Position numbers and translations under genes: made by a program
Assembly (NCBI GenBank): GCA_963702765.1
Contig: CAVPEB010000035.1
Coordinates: 38,881-102,880 of the forward strand
Direction of reading: 5' to 3'
DNA: 64,000 bases
Source of the DNA: DATMNR01 sp963702765
GTDB lineage: Bacteria; Chloroflexota; Ktedonobacteria; Ktedonobacterales; Ktedonobacteraceae
Notes under the pieces: model-generated
Told to the model about the DNA's origin: nothing
Databases searched by the model: none
Seen by the model: only the letters and a program-made list of their open reading frames with translations
Part shown: positions 42,445-51,527 of the stretch, piece after piece
Layout of the letters: each line of letters starts with the position of its first letter
How positions within the stretch are numbered: the stretch's first letter is position 1

Positions 42445-43443
42445 TTATCCACTTTATCCACAGATCCTAATTACTAAGATTCATACATTTATATTTATTA
42501 AAATATTATTGTAGTAGTAATAGGTGTTGTGGATATGTGGAAATGCCGTAAAACCATCATGAAGTAACATCGTTTTGTTCTTACAAACGAGCCTGTAGAG
42601 GTACACCAAGCCAGGTGGATAAGTTACCCACATAAGATAAAGAAGTAGATAGTTTGGGGATAGATATGCATCTGAAGTGGAGAAACTCCTTGCTATTGAG
42701 GACAAGAAAAATAGAGCTATTCCAGCCGTCGTTGTTTGGGGATAAGTTATACCCATGTTGAGTGGATAAGAAGTTCTTTCTTTCCACTGATCCAGGTGAT
42801 GTTCATAACTCGTCCACCGTTAGTGTTGATAAAATGCACAGCTATCTCTTCCTTATAAAGGATGAAGGAAGCAACATGATTGTAACATCGTTTGCAGACA
42901 GCCAATCATGCGAAGTTTCTTAGTAAAAATCGGTTGAAAGACACTCAACATGCAATACGAGTGTAAGAAAAAAGGAGGGACTTTTGCACAATTCAGGGTG
43001 GTTGTCCACAAAATTGACCGATTTATCCACTTTATTGCTCCTTTGATTAGCTTTTTATAGATTTCGTTATTATTTGCCGGAAACAAAACGAATGATTTGT
43101 TCAGGTAACTTTTCAAATGTATGGATGGCAAGGAATGGATATGAAAAAGTGAAAGTGGAGAAAAATGAAAAGTTATCCCAATCATTTGTGGAAAAACCAT
43201 GTATAATAATGCTCTCTTTGGAAAAAGTGCAAAATGTATCCCCAAAATATGTGGAAAACTTAGGGGAAATGCACAAATTCAGGGGAGATGTTGAAAACTT
43301 ATCCTCTTTTTATGTGGAAAAATGAATAATCATCTATTCATGTTCATATTGTTGAAAACTTATCCCCAAAATATGTTGAAAATTAGATGTTTTGATCCTA
43401 TCTGGGTCTTTTTCACAAACTTATCCACATTTACTGTGGATAA
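42445..43443. other. oriC: candidate replication origin: DnaA-box cluster
   Basis: The gene-free interval 42137-43478 is AT-rich and contains many copies of the DnaA-box 9-mer. Exact TTATCCACA occurs at 42454-42462 and 43421-43429, and its complement at 43435-43443. One-mismatch copies occur at 42445, 42528 (complement), 42614 (complement), 42624, 42737 (complement), 42761 (complement), 43002, 43023 and 43360. TTTTCCACA-type copies on the opposite strand occur at 43187, 43250 and 43313. A very AT-rich run at about 42480-42522 could be an unwinding element. No protein frame is convincing. dnaA is not in the window, so a DnaA-titrating or regulatory locus is the alternative. Confidence 0.75.
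43173..43443. repeat. five phased inverted DnaA-box pairs, period 61-63 bp
   Basis: Units start at 43173, 43236, 43299, 43360 and 43421. Each consists of a TTATCC-type 9-mer and, exactly 14 bp further, an inverted TGTGGAAAA/TGTGGATAA-type 9-mer (43187, 43250, 43313, 43374, 43435). The last unit is perfect (TTATCCACA, 5 bases, TGTGGATAA) and is extended to a 16-bp-arm palindrome. The period is close to six helical turns. Confidence 0.8.
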
Positions 43444-43478
43444 GTTTGTGAAAAAATGTGCAGAAATGGGAAACATAT

Positions 43479-45890
43479 TTACATAGTTAGAGCTTTATTC
43501 TGAAATTGGACATCAAGGTGTGCTAAAAGATCATAGACACGAAGGATCTCGCCAGTACTTATTGCAGATGCAGCCATGTATCGTGAAGCATGTGGAACAT
43601 CCCCCTCGAATACGCCGCCGAACATTCCTAACATGCCTTCAGTGAGGTGCTGTTGAAATGCTTCTAGTAGATGAATCCCAGTGTGCCAAACTTGTTCCAG
43701 ATGAATATTGCTCTCCCTGGAGGTCTGTGGTGGAATTGCTGATTTCACTACGCAAAGCAATGCATCTATATATGGTCCGAGTAGCCAGGTCCAGACGCTG
43801 CCCTGATGTAAAGCGCATTGTTGGTCCTCAAAATTCTCTTGCAGTTGCCCATGATAATGAATATCGTTTAGAGCCAGCGTTCGCAATCCCAAAGGGGTTA
43901 CAAGTTGCCTGGTAATGAGATCTAGTACGCTTCGCCTGTGATCTTGATTAAGCACAGGATAACGTAAAGAAAATGCCAGCAGTTGATTTGGGCGCAGACT
44001 CAGATCATCTCCGTCGGGTCCATCTATTACATCGTAAAGATAGTTACCATCAGCATACCAGAAGCGCTCGTTGAAGCTTTGCTTACACAGGCTGCTTTGC
44101 TCTTTATAGAATGTGGTCTGGCCATTAATTCTTCCTTTTTGGGATAGGAGTTGAGACCATTCATCCATCAAACAGAGGGCGTGATACCAGAGGGCATTCA
44201 CCTCTACTGGTTTGCCGTATCGAGGTGTAATTGGGGTGTGATGTACACGCGCATTCATCCAGGTGAGGGCAACTCCTGAATGATGTGCTACGAGCAATCC
44301 ATCTCGGTGATTGGCGTGTATGTCATGATACGTACCCTGCACATACCAGGAGATAGCATCTACCAGATGCTGGTATATATCATCCAGCAGTTCATAGTCT
44401 CGTGTGACCTGAAAATAGTGGTCAAGTGCATAAAAATACCAGAGGCTCGTATCGACACTTTCATAATCCTCTTCCTTTAAAGGATGAGCAGATGTTGGTA
44501 ACCGATTTGGTAGCATCCCTTGCTTAAAGTAACGGGCCAGATAGCGAAGTATGTGTAAGGCTATTGTGTATTTTCCAGTAGTCAAAATCAACCCTGGTAA
44601 GGCAATCAACATCTCACGGATGTTATCTTGCATATTGAAATAGCCAGGGATCAATATAGGGATAGTTTCAATGTCGTTAAAGAAAGGAGATGGGAGCTGA
44701 TTACCTGAAAGATCTGTGTATGGGATTGAACGCTTAGCAAAGAAGCAATTCCCCGCTTGCCAAAGATATTGTATAAACTCTTCATCTGTTTTACATGGGC
44801 GTGAACTGCCATTGATAGGTAACACAGGAAAAGTATGGAATGCGTTTCTTCTTTCACCAAAGGAGAGTCGAGATTGTCCATATACACGTTGCTCTTCAAC
44901 AGCCTTTTTATAGGCTATGTTGAGCTGGCTGGTATTGAATGTTTGAGTTGATAACTCTTCAGCCGTTACAATGATTGTTACTGTTGAAGCTGTATCAGGC
45001 GATAATTTTGCGCGAAAGACTCCTGGAAGATAGAGATCGTCTACTGCCTCTAAACCTGCTGCCCTATCCACACGACGTAAAAAATGCCAGTACCAGACGC
45101 CTGTAGGAAGAAAAGTAGTATCACTTCCTGAATTGCCCACCGCGAAAATATGATATGGTTGTGAGTCATCCCTGGCTCGAATAGTGCAGCCCGCAATCTC
45201 GTCATCAGCATAGCTGAGCTGCTGTTTCTCATCTCCAATTGAAAACTCTTCGGCCTGGTGTGTTTTTACCTGGAATTGCCACTCATAATTGCCATATTGA
45301 CACTCCTTATAAAGTCGGTACGCTGCAAATGGCAATAATGTAAGGGTAAGAACTCGTTGGTCTTCTGGAGTATGCTCTTGTTGATGACTGCGTCCATTAT
45401 GTAAGCGTCCATTTTTGTCAACGCCATTCGAGAAGTTATTTTTATGTAATTGCCCATCTGGTGTGTGTGGGCGAAGCACGCGATATTGAATGTAGGTGGT
45501 ATTACGTTCACTGGCCATCCAAATTTGTTTTTCAAGTAACAACCCATCAATGCCACCGATCCGATAGGTAAAAATAGGAAAGCCTTCTTCGAGATGAAAA
45601 GTTTCCAGGTGGACAAAACCTGCTGGATTAATGGTTCCATCCCTGTATTCATTGGTGCCTAAATAATAGGTGCGTTGGTCGAAAAGGATTTCTTCATTAA
45701 TCTTTGCCAACAAAAGCCGTGGAGATACTTCATCACTTGTTGAAGCTACAAGCAATCCATGTTGCATGCGAGTCAAAGTACCCGCAACGGTGCCAGATGC
45801 ATAGCCACCAACTCCATTTGTTATAAGCCACTCACGTGAAATGGTCTCATCTAAGTCACAGCAAATACTGCGATCAAAAGCGATGGGCAT
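43479..45890 (-). CDS. amylo-alpha-1,6-glucosidase / glycogen debranching enzyme
   Basis: This 803-residue protein has an N-terminal GDE_N-like domain (EWLITNGVGGYASGTVAGTLTRMQHGLLVAS) and a C-terminal (alpha/alpha)6 barrel of the GH133-like debranching family. The barrel is marked by FFNDIETIPILIPGYFNMQDN, ESVDTSLWYFYALDHY, KPVEVNALWYHALCLM and GSVWTWLLGPYIDALL. It removes alpha-1,6-linked glucose from glycogen or branched glucans. The start ISREWLITNGVGGY is the standard family beginning, so the ATG at 45890 is well placed. It stands alone next to the putative origin and points to glycogen storage. Confidence 0.9.
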   Translation of the reverse strand: MPIAFDRSICCDLDETISREWLITNGVGGYASGTVAGTLTRMQHGLLVASTSDEVSPRLLLAKINEEILFDQRTYYLGTNEYRDGTINPAGFVHLETFHLEEGFPIFTYRIGGIDGLLLEKQIWMASERNTTYIQYRVLRPHTPDGQLHKNNFSNGVDKNGRLHNGRSHQQEHTPEDQRVLTLTLLPFAAYRLYKECQYGNYEWQFQVKTHQAEEFSIGDEKQQLSYADDEIAGCTIRARDDSQPYHIFAVGNSGSDTTFLPTGVWYWHFLRRVDRAAGLEAVDDLYLPGVFRAKLSPDTASTVTIIVTAEELSTQTFNTSQLNIAYKKAVEEQRVYGQSRLSFGERRNAFHTFPVLPINGSSRPCKTDEEFIQYLWQAGNCFFAKRSIPYTDLSGNQLPSPFFNDIETIPILIPGYFNMQDNIREMLIALPGLILTTGKYTIALHILRYLARYFKQGMLPNRLPTSAHPLKEEDYESVDTSLWYFYALDHYFQVTRDYELLDDIYQHLVDAISWYVQGTYHDIHANHRDGLLVAHHSGVALTWMNARVHHTPITPRYGKPVEVNALWYHALCLMDEWSQLLSQKGRINGQTTFYKEQSSLCKQSFNERFWYADGNYLYDVIDGPDGDDLSLRPNQLLAFSLRYPVLNQDHRRSVLDLITRQLVTPLGLRTLALNDIHYHGQLQENFEDQQCALHQGSVWTWLLGPYIDALLCVVKSAIPPQTSRESNIHLEQVWHTGIHLLEAFQQHLTEGMLGMFGGVFEGDVPHASRYMAASAISTGEILRVYDLLAHLDVQFQNKALTM

Positions 45891-46290
45891 CTATTCCTCT
45901 CAATCGTCTTCTATGTAGAAACTGTAGTTGGTATTAGCATATGTCATTTGGGAATGGAAATTCCCATAGTGGTCGGATGCTGTGATGTAAAAACCTTACC
46001 CCATCTTTAGTGTACCATACCCTGGCATGAATGAGTGAATTTCTTCTCAAATTCTTCTCCTGTTTTCTCACAATATCAAGAAATTGTGATATTTTTTCTG
46101 CCTGTTTTTATGAACAGTGTGATACACTGCATGCCAGAAACGTAGTTACAAACAGATACAATGAAAAGGTAAGCATCCTGATGCTTGTCTCAGCATGTTT
46201 ATTTGGGTTTTTCATGTATCTGTGTAATGCATTCATTACACGGCGTCTGCTTTCAGCAAGATAGAAGATTTTTTAAGAGGTGATTTCTTT
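45891..46290. other. gene-free interval
   Basis: This interval separates divergent genes. A 77-codon frame at 46031-46264 is hydrophobic but has no ribosome binding site or recognisable domain. TGTGATACACT near 46119-46129 may be an extended -10 for the transporter operon. AGAGGTGA precedes the ATG at 46291. Confidence 0.4.
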
Positions 46291-47214
46291 ATGGAAGCTT
46301 ATTCTCACAAAAAAAGAAGCAGGAATACTTCAAAAGGTATGTTATGTGTGGGAATGCTGATTTTGTTTGCTTTGTTACTCTCAGCATGTGGCAGCAATTC
46401 AACAACTGGCAGCGGTAACATTCCTACAGCTAATCCTGCGACACCTACAATCGCAGCTCCCAATGACCTGATTTCTCCAGGCACATTGACAGTAGGCAGC
46501 GATACAACATACCCCCCACAGGAGTACATTGACACTGCTACAGGTCAAGCGAAAGGCTTCGATGTTGATTTGATCACAGCGATTGCTCAGCGTATGGGCC
46601 TGAAAGCAAATGTTGTCACGGACAAATTTACTACAATCTTTGATGACTTGGTGGCAAAACGTTTTGATGTTGTCATATCGGCGGCGTTCATCACCCCTGA
46701 GCGCCAGAAGAAGGTTGATTTTGTGCCATACTTCAAAGCTGGAGAGTCGCTCTTAGTACAGACCGGGAACCCCTCGAATATTAAGAGCTTAGCTGACCTG
46801 TGTGGCCAAAATGCCGGCGTGCAGGCTGGCACAGCGGAGCAGGATGAATTGAAAGCCGCCAGTGATGCCTGTGTAAAAGCAAGTAAGCCTGCGATTAACG
46901 TTACTATCTTGCAAGATCAGACCGCTGTAGTACAGTTGCTGGCAAATCATCGTGTTGTTGCGACCTATCAAGACACCCCGGTCACTGATTACTACAATAA
47001 GCTGAATCCAGGCCAGTTTTCCGTTGGAGGTGTGGTAGTCAATTATACCACGGAGGGTATTACTGTGCGTAAAGGTGATACCTCCATGTTTAACGCAATC
47101 CAGACAGCCTTTAACCAATTGAAGGCAGATGGGACCTATCATTCAATCATTTTGAAATGGGGACTGAACACCGGAGAAATCTCGCTGCTTGATCGCCGGA
47201 CAATTGTTACCTAA
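46291..47214 (+). CDS. amino-acid ABC transporter substrate-binding lipoprotein
   Basis: This 307-residue solute-binding protein has a lipoprotein signal (hydrophobic run then LLSAC, lipid-modified Cys33) and a Ser/Thr/Pro-rich linker. The SBP family 3 domain follows: LTVGSDTTYPPQEYID, GFDVDLITAIAQRMGL, KRFDVVISAAFITPERQKKVDF. This family brings polar amino acids to the transporter. It is the first gene of a three-gene importer. A GC-rich hairpin separates it from the permease gene, perhaps to give more of the binding protein than of the membrane parts. The exact amino acid is not determined. Confidence 0.93.
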   Translation: MEAYSHKKRSRNTSKGMLCVGMLILFALLLSACGSNSTTGSGNIPTANPATPTIAAPNDLISPGTLTVGSDTTYPPQEYIDTATGQAKGFDVDLITAIAQRMGLKANVVTDKFTTIFDDLVAKRFDVVISAAFITPERQKKVDFVPYFKAGESLLVQTGNPSNIKSLADLCGQNAGVQAGTAEQDELKAASDACVKASKPAINVTILQDQTAVVQLLANHRVVATYQDTPVTDYYNKLNPGQFSVGGVVVNYTTEGITVRKGDTSMFNAIQTAFNQLKADGTYHSIILKWGLNTGEISLLDRRTIVT

Positions 47215-47232
47215 CAGATCAAACCATGATCA

Positions 47233-47263
47233 TAGGGGCGCGATTTATCTCATCGTGCCCCTA
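47233..47263 (+). terminator. intercistronic hairpin after the binding-protein gene
   Basis: TAGGGGCGCGAT (47233-47244) pairs with ATCGTGCCCCTA (47252-47263) with one G-T pair and a 7-base loop. There is no T-run. It probably stabilises the upstream mRNA or acts as partial terminator. Confidence 0.55.
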
Positions 47264-47292
47264 CAAATCCTTTGCATATAAGGAGCCTCGCC

Positions 47293-48051
47293 ATGTTTCG
47301 TTGGGACATTGTCTGGCAATTTCTCTTCTCGAGTTTTATTTTCCAGGCAGCCTGGACGACTTTGTGGATATCAGTTGTCGCTCAGCTTTGTGGGGTCATT
47401 CTTGGCCTCTTTCTTGCACTAATGCGCATGTCACGTTATCCCTTGCTTTCGAGGCTCGCTGGCGCTTATATCTGGTTCTTTCGCGGCAGTCCGCTCCTGG
47501 TACAGGTTTTGATCCTTTGGGACGGCCTACCAAGAGTTGTACCCAGCCTATTACTGTCCAGCTGGGCAGTAATAGTGATTGCTTTCTCGCTTAATGAAGG
47601 CGCGTATATGGCAGAGATTACTCGTGCTGGTATTACCTCAGTAGACCCGGGTCAGATGGAAGCCGCAAAATCGTTAGGGATGCGTTATGCCCTTGCCATG
47701 CGTCGTATCATATTGCCGCAGGCAGCACGTGTGATTATTCCCCCATTGGGTAACGAATTCAACAATATGCTTAAGACCACCTCAATTGCCTCTGTGATCG
47801 GCCTCGAGGAACTGACAGGTACGGCTGAGATCTTCGGTTCGCCAACCTTCTCTATTTTCGAGTTGCTCATCGTTGCTACTTTCTATTATCTACTTCTCAC
47901 AACTGTGTGGGGTTACATCCAAAAATGGATAGAGAATCGTCTTGATCCCGATCGTCTGACGAAAGCAGAAATTCAAGAGAATAAGAGCTGGACTCAGCGT
48001 ATAATAGGATTTGGTTCGCGAACTGGTGGTAGCCTGGTTAGTGGCCGCTAG
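47293..48051 (+). CDS. amino-acid ABC transporter permease (HisM/GlnP type)
   Basis: This 252-residue permease starts at ATG 47293 with AAGGAG well placed upstream. It begins MFRWDIVWQFLFSSFIFQAAWTTLWIS, typical of polar-amino-acid permeases. It has about five membrane helices and the EAA loop EAAKSLGMRYALAMRRIILPQA that contacts the ATPase. The C-terminus is charged. It lies between the binding protein and the ATPase; one permease gene suggests a homodimer. A longer frame with an earlier start (47272) lacks support. Confidence 0.93.
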   Translation: MFRWDIVWQFLFSSFIFQAAWTTLWISVVAQLCGVILGLFLALMRMSRYPLLSRLAGAYIWFFRGSPLLVQVLILWDGLPRVVPSLLLSSWAVIVIAFSLNEGAYMAEITRAGITSVDPGQMEAAKSLGMRYALAMRRIILPQAARVIIPPLGNEFNNMLKTTSIASVIGLEELTGTAEIFGSPTFSIFELLIVATFYYLLLTTVWGYIQKWIENRLDPDRLTKAEIQENKSWTQRIIGFGSRTGGSLVSGR

Positions 48052-48060
48052 GGAGAAACA

Positions 48061-48849
48061 ATGAGCATGGACAAGCAACAGACGAATGTAATCGAAATGC
48101 TAAGAGCTGAAAAGATTGTGAAACATTTTGGCAGTCTAACGGTTCTTGATGGCATCGATCTTACTGTCAAACGAGGCCAGGTTGTGGTAATTATTGGGCC
48201 AAGCGGATCCGGTAAAACAACACTCCTGCGCTGCATTAATCACCTGGAGAAGATCGATAGCGGTCGTATCTATATAGAAGGTGAAATGCTGGGCTATCGA
48301 GAGGTGAACGGGCGGTTAGTAGAAGATCGGGAAGCTACTATCGCCCGAATTCGCTCCCAGATTGGATTTGTGTTTCAACGCTTTAATCTCTTCCCACATA
48401 TGACAGCGCTGGAGAATATTATCGAGGCACCTGTTCACGTACTCCATCAGCCTAAAGCTGAAGTGAAAGAGAGAGCTATGGCTTTACTTGAAAAAGTGGG
48501 ACTGGAAGATAGAGCCGATACCTATCCACATAAGCTCTCAGGTGGTCAGCAGCAACGTGTGGCAATCGCGCGTGCTTTGGCTATGAACCCTAAGCTCATG
48601 CTTTTCGATGAGGCCACCTCAGCACTAGATCCCGAGTTGGTTGGAGAAGTGCTCAAAGTGATGGACCAGCTTGCGAAGGAAGGTATGACGATGGTCGTGG
48701 TTACGCACGAAATGGGTTTTGCTCGTGAAGTGGCCGACGAAGTAATCTTCATGGATAAGTCTGTAATTGTAGAGGAAGGGCCTCCTGAGCAAATTTTTGA
48801 TCATCCTCAACACGAGCGAACGCGTGAGTTTTTGGGGATGATTCTCTAG
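48061..48849 (+). CDS. amino-acid ABC transporter ATP-binding protein (GlnQ type)
   Basis: This 262-residue ATPase has Walker A GPSGSGKTTLLRC, Q-loop FVFQRFNLFPHMTALENI, signature LSGGQQQRVAIARAL, Walker B LMLFDEATSALDPE and the switch His in VVVTHEMGFAREV, all in GlnQ/HisP context. It starts 9 bp after the permease stop. A small insert (GYREVNGRLVEDREA) before the Q-loop is seen in some family members. It completes the importer. Confidence 0.95.
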   Translation: MSMDKQQTNVIEMLRAEKIVKHFGSLTVLDGIDLTVKRGQVVVIIGPSGSGKTTLLRCINHLEKIDSGRIYIEGEMLGYREVNGRLVEDREATIARIRSQIGFVFQRFNLFPHMTALENIIEAPVHVLHQPKAEVKERAMALLEKVGLEDRADTYPHKLSGGQQQRVAIARALAMNPKLMLFDEATSALDPELVGEVLKVMDQLAKEGMTMVVVTHEMGFAREVADEVIFMDKSVIVEEGPPEQIFDHPQHERTREFLGMIL

Positions 48850-48871
48850 ACGCAGGTCTATAGACCTGCGT
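48850..48871. terminator. bidirectional terminator palindrome
   Basis: ACGCAGGTCTA/TAGACCTGCGT is a perfect 22-bp palindrome that begins right after the transporter ATPase stop and overlaps the stop of the convergent HD-GYP gene. It probably serves both genes. Confidence 0.6.
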
Positions 48872-49583
48872 GGCTTGTAGCGTGATACGTCGTTTTTGTT
48901 GTGGCCGGTATAGCACAAAGACGTTGCGGTAATGTAAAGTTCGTGTGTGTGTCCAGGAGACTCAGGAAAGCGCGTACAAGCAATGGGTCAAAACTTGCGC
49001 CGGAACCGGATAACAAACGCTCACGCGCAGCGTCTTTGGAGAGAGGTACTTTATAAGGGCGCTGCGAAGTCAAAACATCGTACACATCCGCTACAGTCAA
49101 AATGCGAGCGCTTAAAGGAATCTCCTCGCCTTTAAGCCCAGATGGATAGCCTCTACCATCCCATGCCTCGTGGTGATACAACACGGTCTCGACATAAAAT
49201 GGATGCACATCACAGCCAATGAGAATTCGTGCTCCAATCAGTGGGTGGCGTTCCATCGTTTTGCGCTCTTCGTCTGAGAGCGAATCAGCTTTCAGAAGGA
49301 TGTCATTCGCGATCCAAGTTTTACCCAGATCATGCACTAACGCCGCTAGTGCCAGGTCACGTGCATCACGCCTACTCCATCCTACATAGCGAGCCAGGCG
49401 TTGGGCATATGTTGCAACTCTACGAGAATGATCATAAGTGACTATGTCGCGTTCCTGTATACTTTTTGCAAACGAGAGCAGTATGTGTTTATTTTCACGT
49501 TCGCGGTCGAAACGAGCTTGTCCACTACGTAAGCTCATCTCCTTGCGTGCGTAAAGATTTGTTATAGCGTCTCTATTTTTCAT
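48858..49583 (-). CDS. HD-GYP domain phosphohydrolase
   Basis: This 241-residue protein is made mostly of an HD-GYP domain: DHSRRVATYAQRLARYVG, then LAALVHDLGKTWIANDIL (HD pair), HHEAWDGRGYPSGLKGEEI (GYP motif), and LTVADVYDVLTSQRPYK. Enzymes of this class commonly degrade cyclic di-GMP, which is a family prediction and not shown here. A basic N-terminal 25 residues precede it, with no sensor domain. It converges with the amino-acid importer. A weak AGGCG precedes the ATG. Confidence 0.9.
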   Translation of the reverse strand: MKNRDAITNLYARKEMSLRSGQARFDRERENKHILLSFAKSIQERDIVTYDHSRRVATYAQRLARYVGWSRRDARDLALAALVHDLGKTWIANDILLKADSLSDEERKTMERHPLIGARILIGCDVHPFYVETVLYHHEAWDGRGYPSGLKGEEIPLSARILTVADVYDVLTSQRPYKVPLSKDAARERLLSGSGASFDPLLVRAFLSLLDTHTNFTLPQRLCAIPATTKTTYHATSHAGL

Positions 49584-50109
49584 TATTAAGAACAGCGCCT
49601 TTGCTAATTTAAGAAGAGATCAATATATTGACTCGATAGATATATAGATCGAACATAACTCGTTGTTCAGTAAAATATCATTCTGGATAGAATAATAGTT
49701 CGTTTCTATTGCGTCAAACGGTTAGGACTTCTGGCCAGAAGCCACAACAAACGAAGTGTTGAAGTGTGGAGGGTTTAAGATTTGGCACCCGGCTTCTTTG
49801 AACTTACAGAATATTCCTAAGCTCTACATATTAGAACACATTATTTTCATGAACGTTCCTCAATCTGGTAGAACTATTACTTTTGTACCACAGAAAAAGT
49901 GCTTGAAAAGTTTGGTGCGGCGCTGGCGTACCTCTCCCCCAATAGTCCCTCTTTCTCTGTTACAAGTTTTTAAACTTCAAGGTTTATGATAGACTCGTCA
50001 TAAGTGGCTTTAGAAATTTCGCGAATATCGATAAGAGATATTTTTCATTCGGGGAATCTTTGCCTATTCTGGTTACTCGTAAGTTAAAGTAGAACTATGG
50101 TGCAAACAC
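49584..50109. other. gene-free interval between divergent genes
   Basis: This AT-rich stretch of 525 bp contains a 77-codon plus frame at 49756-49989 with no recognisable domain. CTTCTGGCCAGAAG near 49729 is a short perfect palindrome that could be an operator. I see no RNA gene. Confidence 0.35.
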
Positions 50110-51480
50110 ATGGAGCAAAATCCTGAGCTTCAGCAGACGGAGGACACAATAGAAGAACAAAAGTTGGCGGATGGTGTTATCACTATGGTATTAACCGCTG
50201 ACAATCATTTAGGATATATCGCTTCGGGTCAACCTCCGCGTAAACGCGAATTGCGCAAGCAACAATTGCGCCACGCTTTTCAACAGGCAACAGATTTTGC
50301 TATTGGTCAGGGAGTAGACCTCTTCGTACAGGCTGGTGATCTTTTTGATACTACAAACCCTGATGAGCAAGATCGAAGCTTCGTCGCCGAGCGCCTCTCT
50401 CAACTGCGGCATGCAGGCATTCGGACTTTTGCTATTGGCGGCATTCATGATACATCGATTGAAACATCCTCCGCGCTAGATGGAGCAAAAGCTGATTTCG
50501 CTTCCTCTACTCCTTCTCCACAACAGAGCTATGAACGCTTAGGAGCCTTACACTATTTTGTGCGACCTTCTGAAACATCGAAGTCTCAAAATCCTGTTCA
50601 AGCACAGGAAAGCAGGCAGCTTGAACCAGTCGTTTTAGATATACGCGGCACTCAAGTTGGTATATGTGGTTTAAGTGTCGCGGCAGGTCAAGAAGGCGAT
50701 CCTTTAGAATTCTTGCGTGCTCACAATGACTTGGACCGTGTGGATATGTCTTTGCTCATACTGCATGCACCAATTGAAGGATTTGCGACTGAGTCAGCTT
50801 CAGGTGAAATTCGCGCTTTAGTAAATCGAGTCAGTATTGCGAACCAATCGATCTTTCGATATATTTTGGCAGGCTACCATCATGCATACCAGCATGAATC
50901 AATTGGCCAATGTGATCTTGTAGTTGCTGGAGCGACACAACATATCGACTTTAATGATCCTGACGATGAGCCGGGTTTTGTCTTTTTAGGACTTGCAGCC
51001 GATGGGATTCGTTGGTGCAAGCATATCGCTTTAGAGTCCCTCCAATTACGTCGATTGGTTGTGTCTGCCAGGGATTTGATGCAGCATTCCGACGCTGGCC
51101 ATACAGATATGACTGAAAATATTGTGGAGCGTCTGCGTCCTTTATGTACTGAAGATGCCATGGTGCAGCTTCGCTTTGAAGGCGAACTCACGCGTGAACG
51201 ATATCATCAATTGGATCTTAAACAGGTTCGGCGTTATGGTGAAAAACATTGTTTTGCCTTATCAATTGATGACAGCGCACTTTCATTCCTATCAGAAAAC
51301 GAAGTCGCTTCATCTGTGGATGGGCATGGAAGTCCGGTTCAAAGAGATGAACGTTTTTCCCCGCGAGAGGAACTTGTGTCTCTTGCAGACGAATGGATTG
51401 CTGTAGCTCCGGATGAGCAGGAAAGAAACGCCCTGCAGGCTACGAAAGAAGAACTACTGGCCGCACTGAGGCAGATGTAG
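50110..51480 (+). CDS. YhaO/SbcD-like metallophosphoesterase with altered metal-site motifs
   Basis: This 456-residue protein is related to SbcD/Mre11 and B. subtilis YhaO. The N-terminal calcineurin-like domain has ADNHLG (Asp-x-His) and VQAGDLFDTTNP (Gly-Asp). The third motif, normally Gly-Asn-His-Asp/Glu, reads GIHD, with Ile replacing the metal-ligand Asn. The late GHxH motif reads GYHHAYQ, with Tyr replacing one His. DNA translation confirms both (GGC-ATT-CAT and GGC-TAC-CAT-CAT). It may therefore be weakly active or regulatory. The C-terminal half resembles the capping region. It starts 47 bp before the SbcC-like gene on the same strand, the standard pair arrangement. The start may instead be the Met at residue 26. 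Confidence 0.85.
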   Translation: MEQNPELQQTEDTIEEQKLADGVITMVLTADNHLGYIASGQPPRKRELRKQQLRHAFQQATDFAIGQGVDLFVQAGDLFDTTNPDEQDRSFVAERLSQLRHAGIRTFAIGGIHDTSIETSSALDGAKADFASSTPSPQQSYERLGALHYFVRPSETSKSQNPVQAQESRQLEPVVLDIRGTQVGICGLSVAAGQEGDPLEFLRAHNDLDRVDMSLLILHAPIEGFATESASGEIRALVNRVSIANQSIFRYILAGYHHAYQHESIGQCDLVVAGATQHIDFNDPDDEPGFVFLGLAADGIRWCKHIALESLQLRRLVVSARDLMQHSDAGHTDMTENIVERLRPLCTEDAMVQLRFEGELTRERYHQLDLKQVRRYGEKHCFALSIDDSALSFLSENEVASSVDGHGSPVQRDERFSPREELVSLADEWIAVAPDEQERNALQATKEELLAALRQM

Positions 51481-51527
51481 AAACAAACATCCTGTGACTA
51501 CTAGACTCACCATCGGAGTAAATATAT

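Noticed and set aside
43173..43443. Repeat array as a possible CRISPR
   Set aside because: The repeats are short 9-mers in inverted pairs with related spacers, matching DnaA boxes. There are no direct repeats of CRISPR length and no cas genes.
46031..46264. 77-codon hydrophobic plus-strand frame before the amino-acid importer
   Set aside because: It has no ribosome binding site and no family resemblance, and it lies over a likely promoter region.
49756..49989. 77-codon plus-strand frame in the gap before the SbcD-like gene
   Set aside because: It has no domain and no convincing start signal, and the composition is like the rest of the intergenic DNA.
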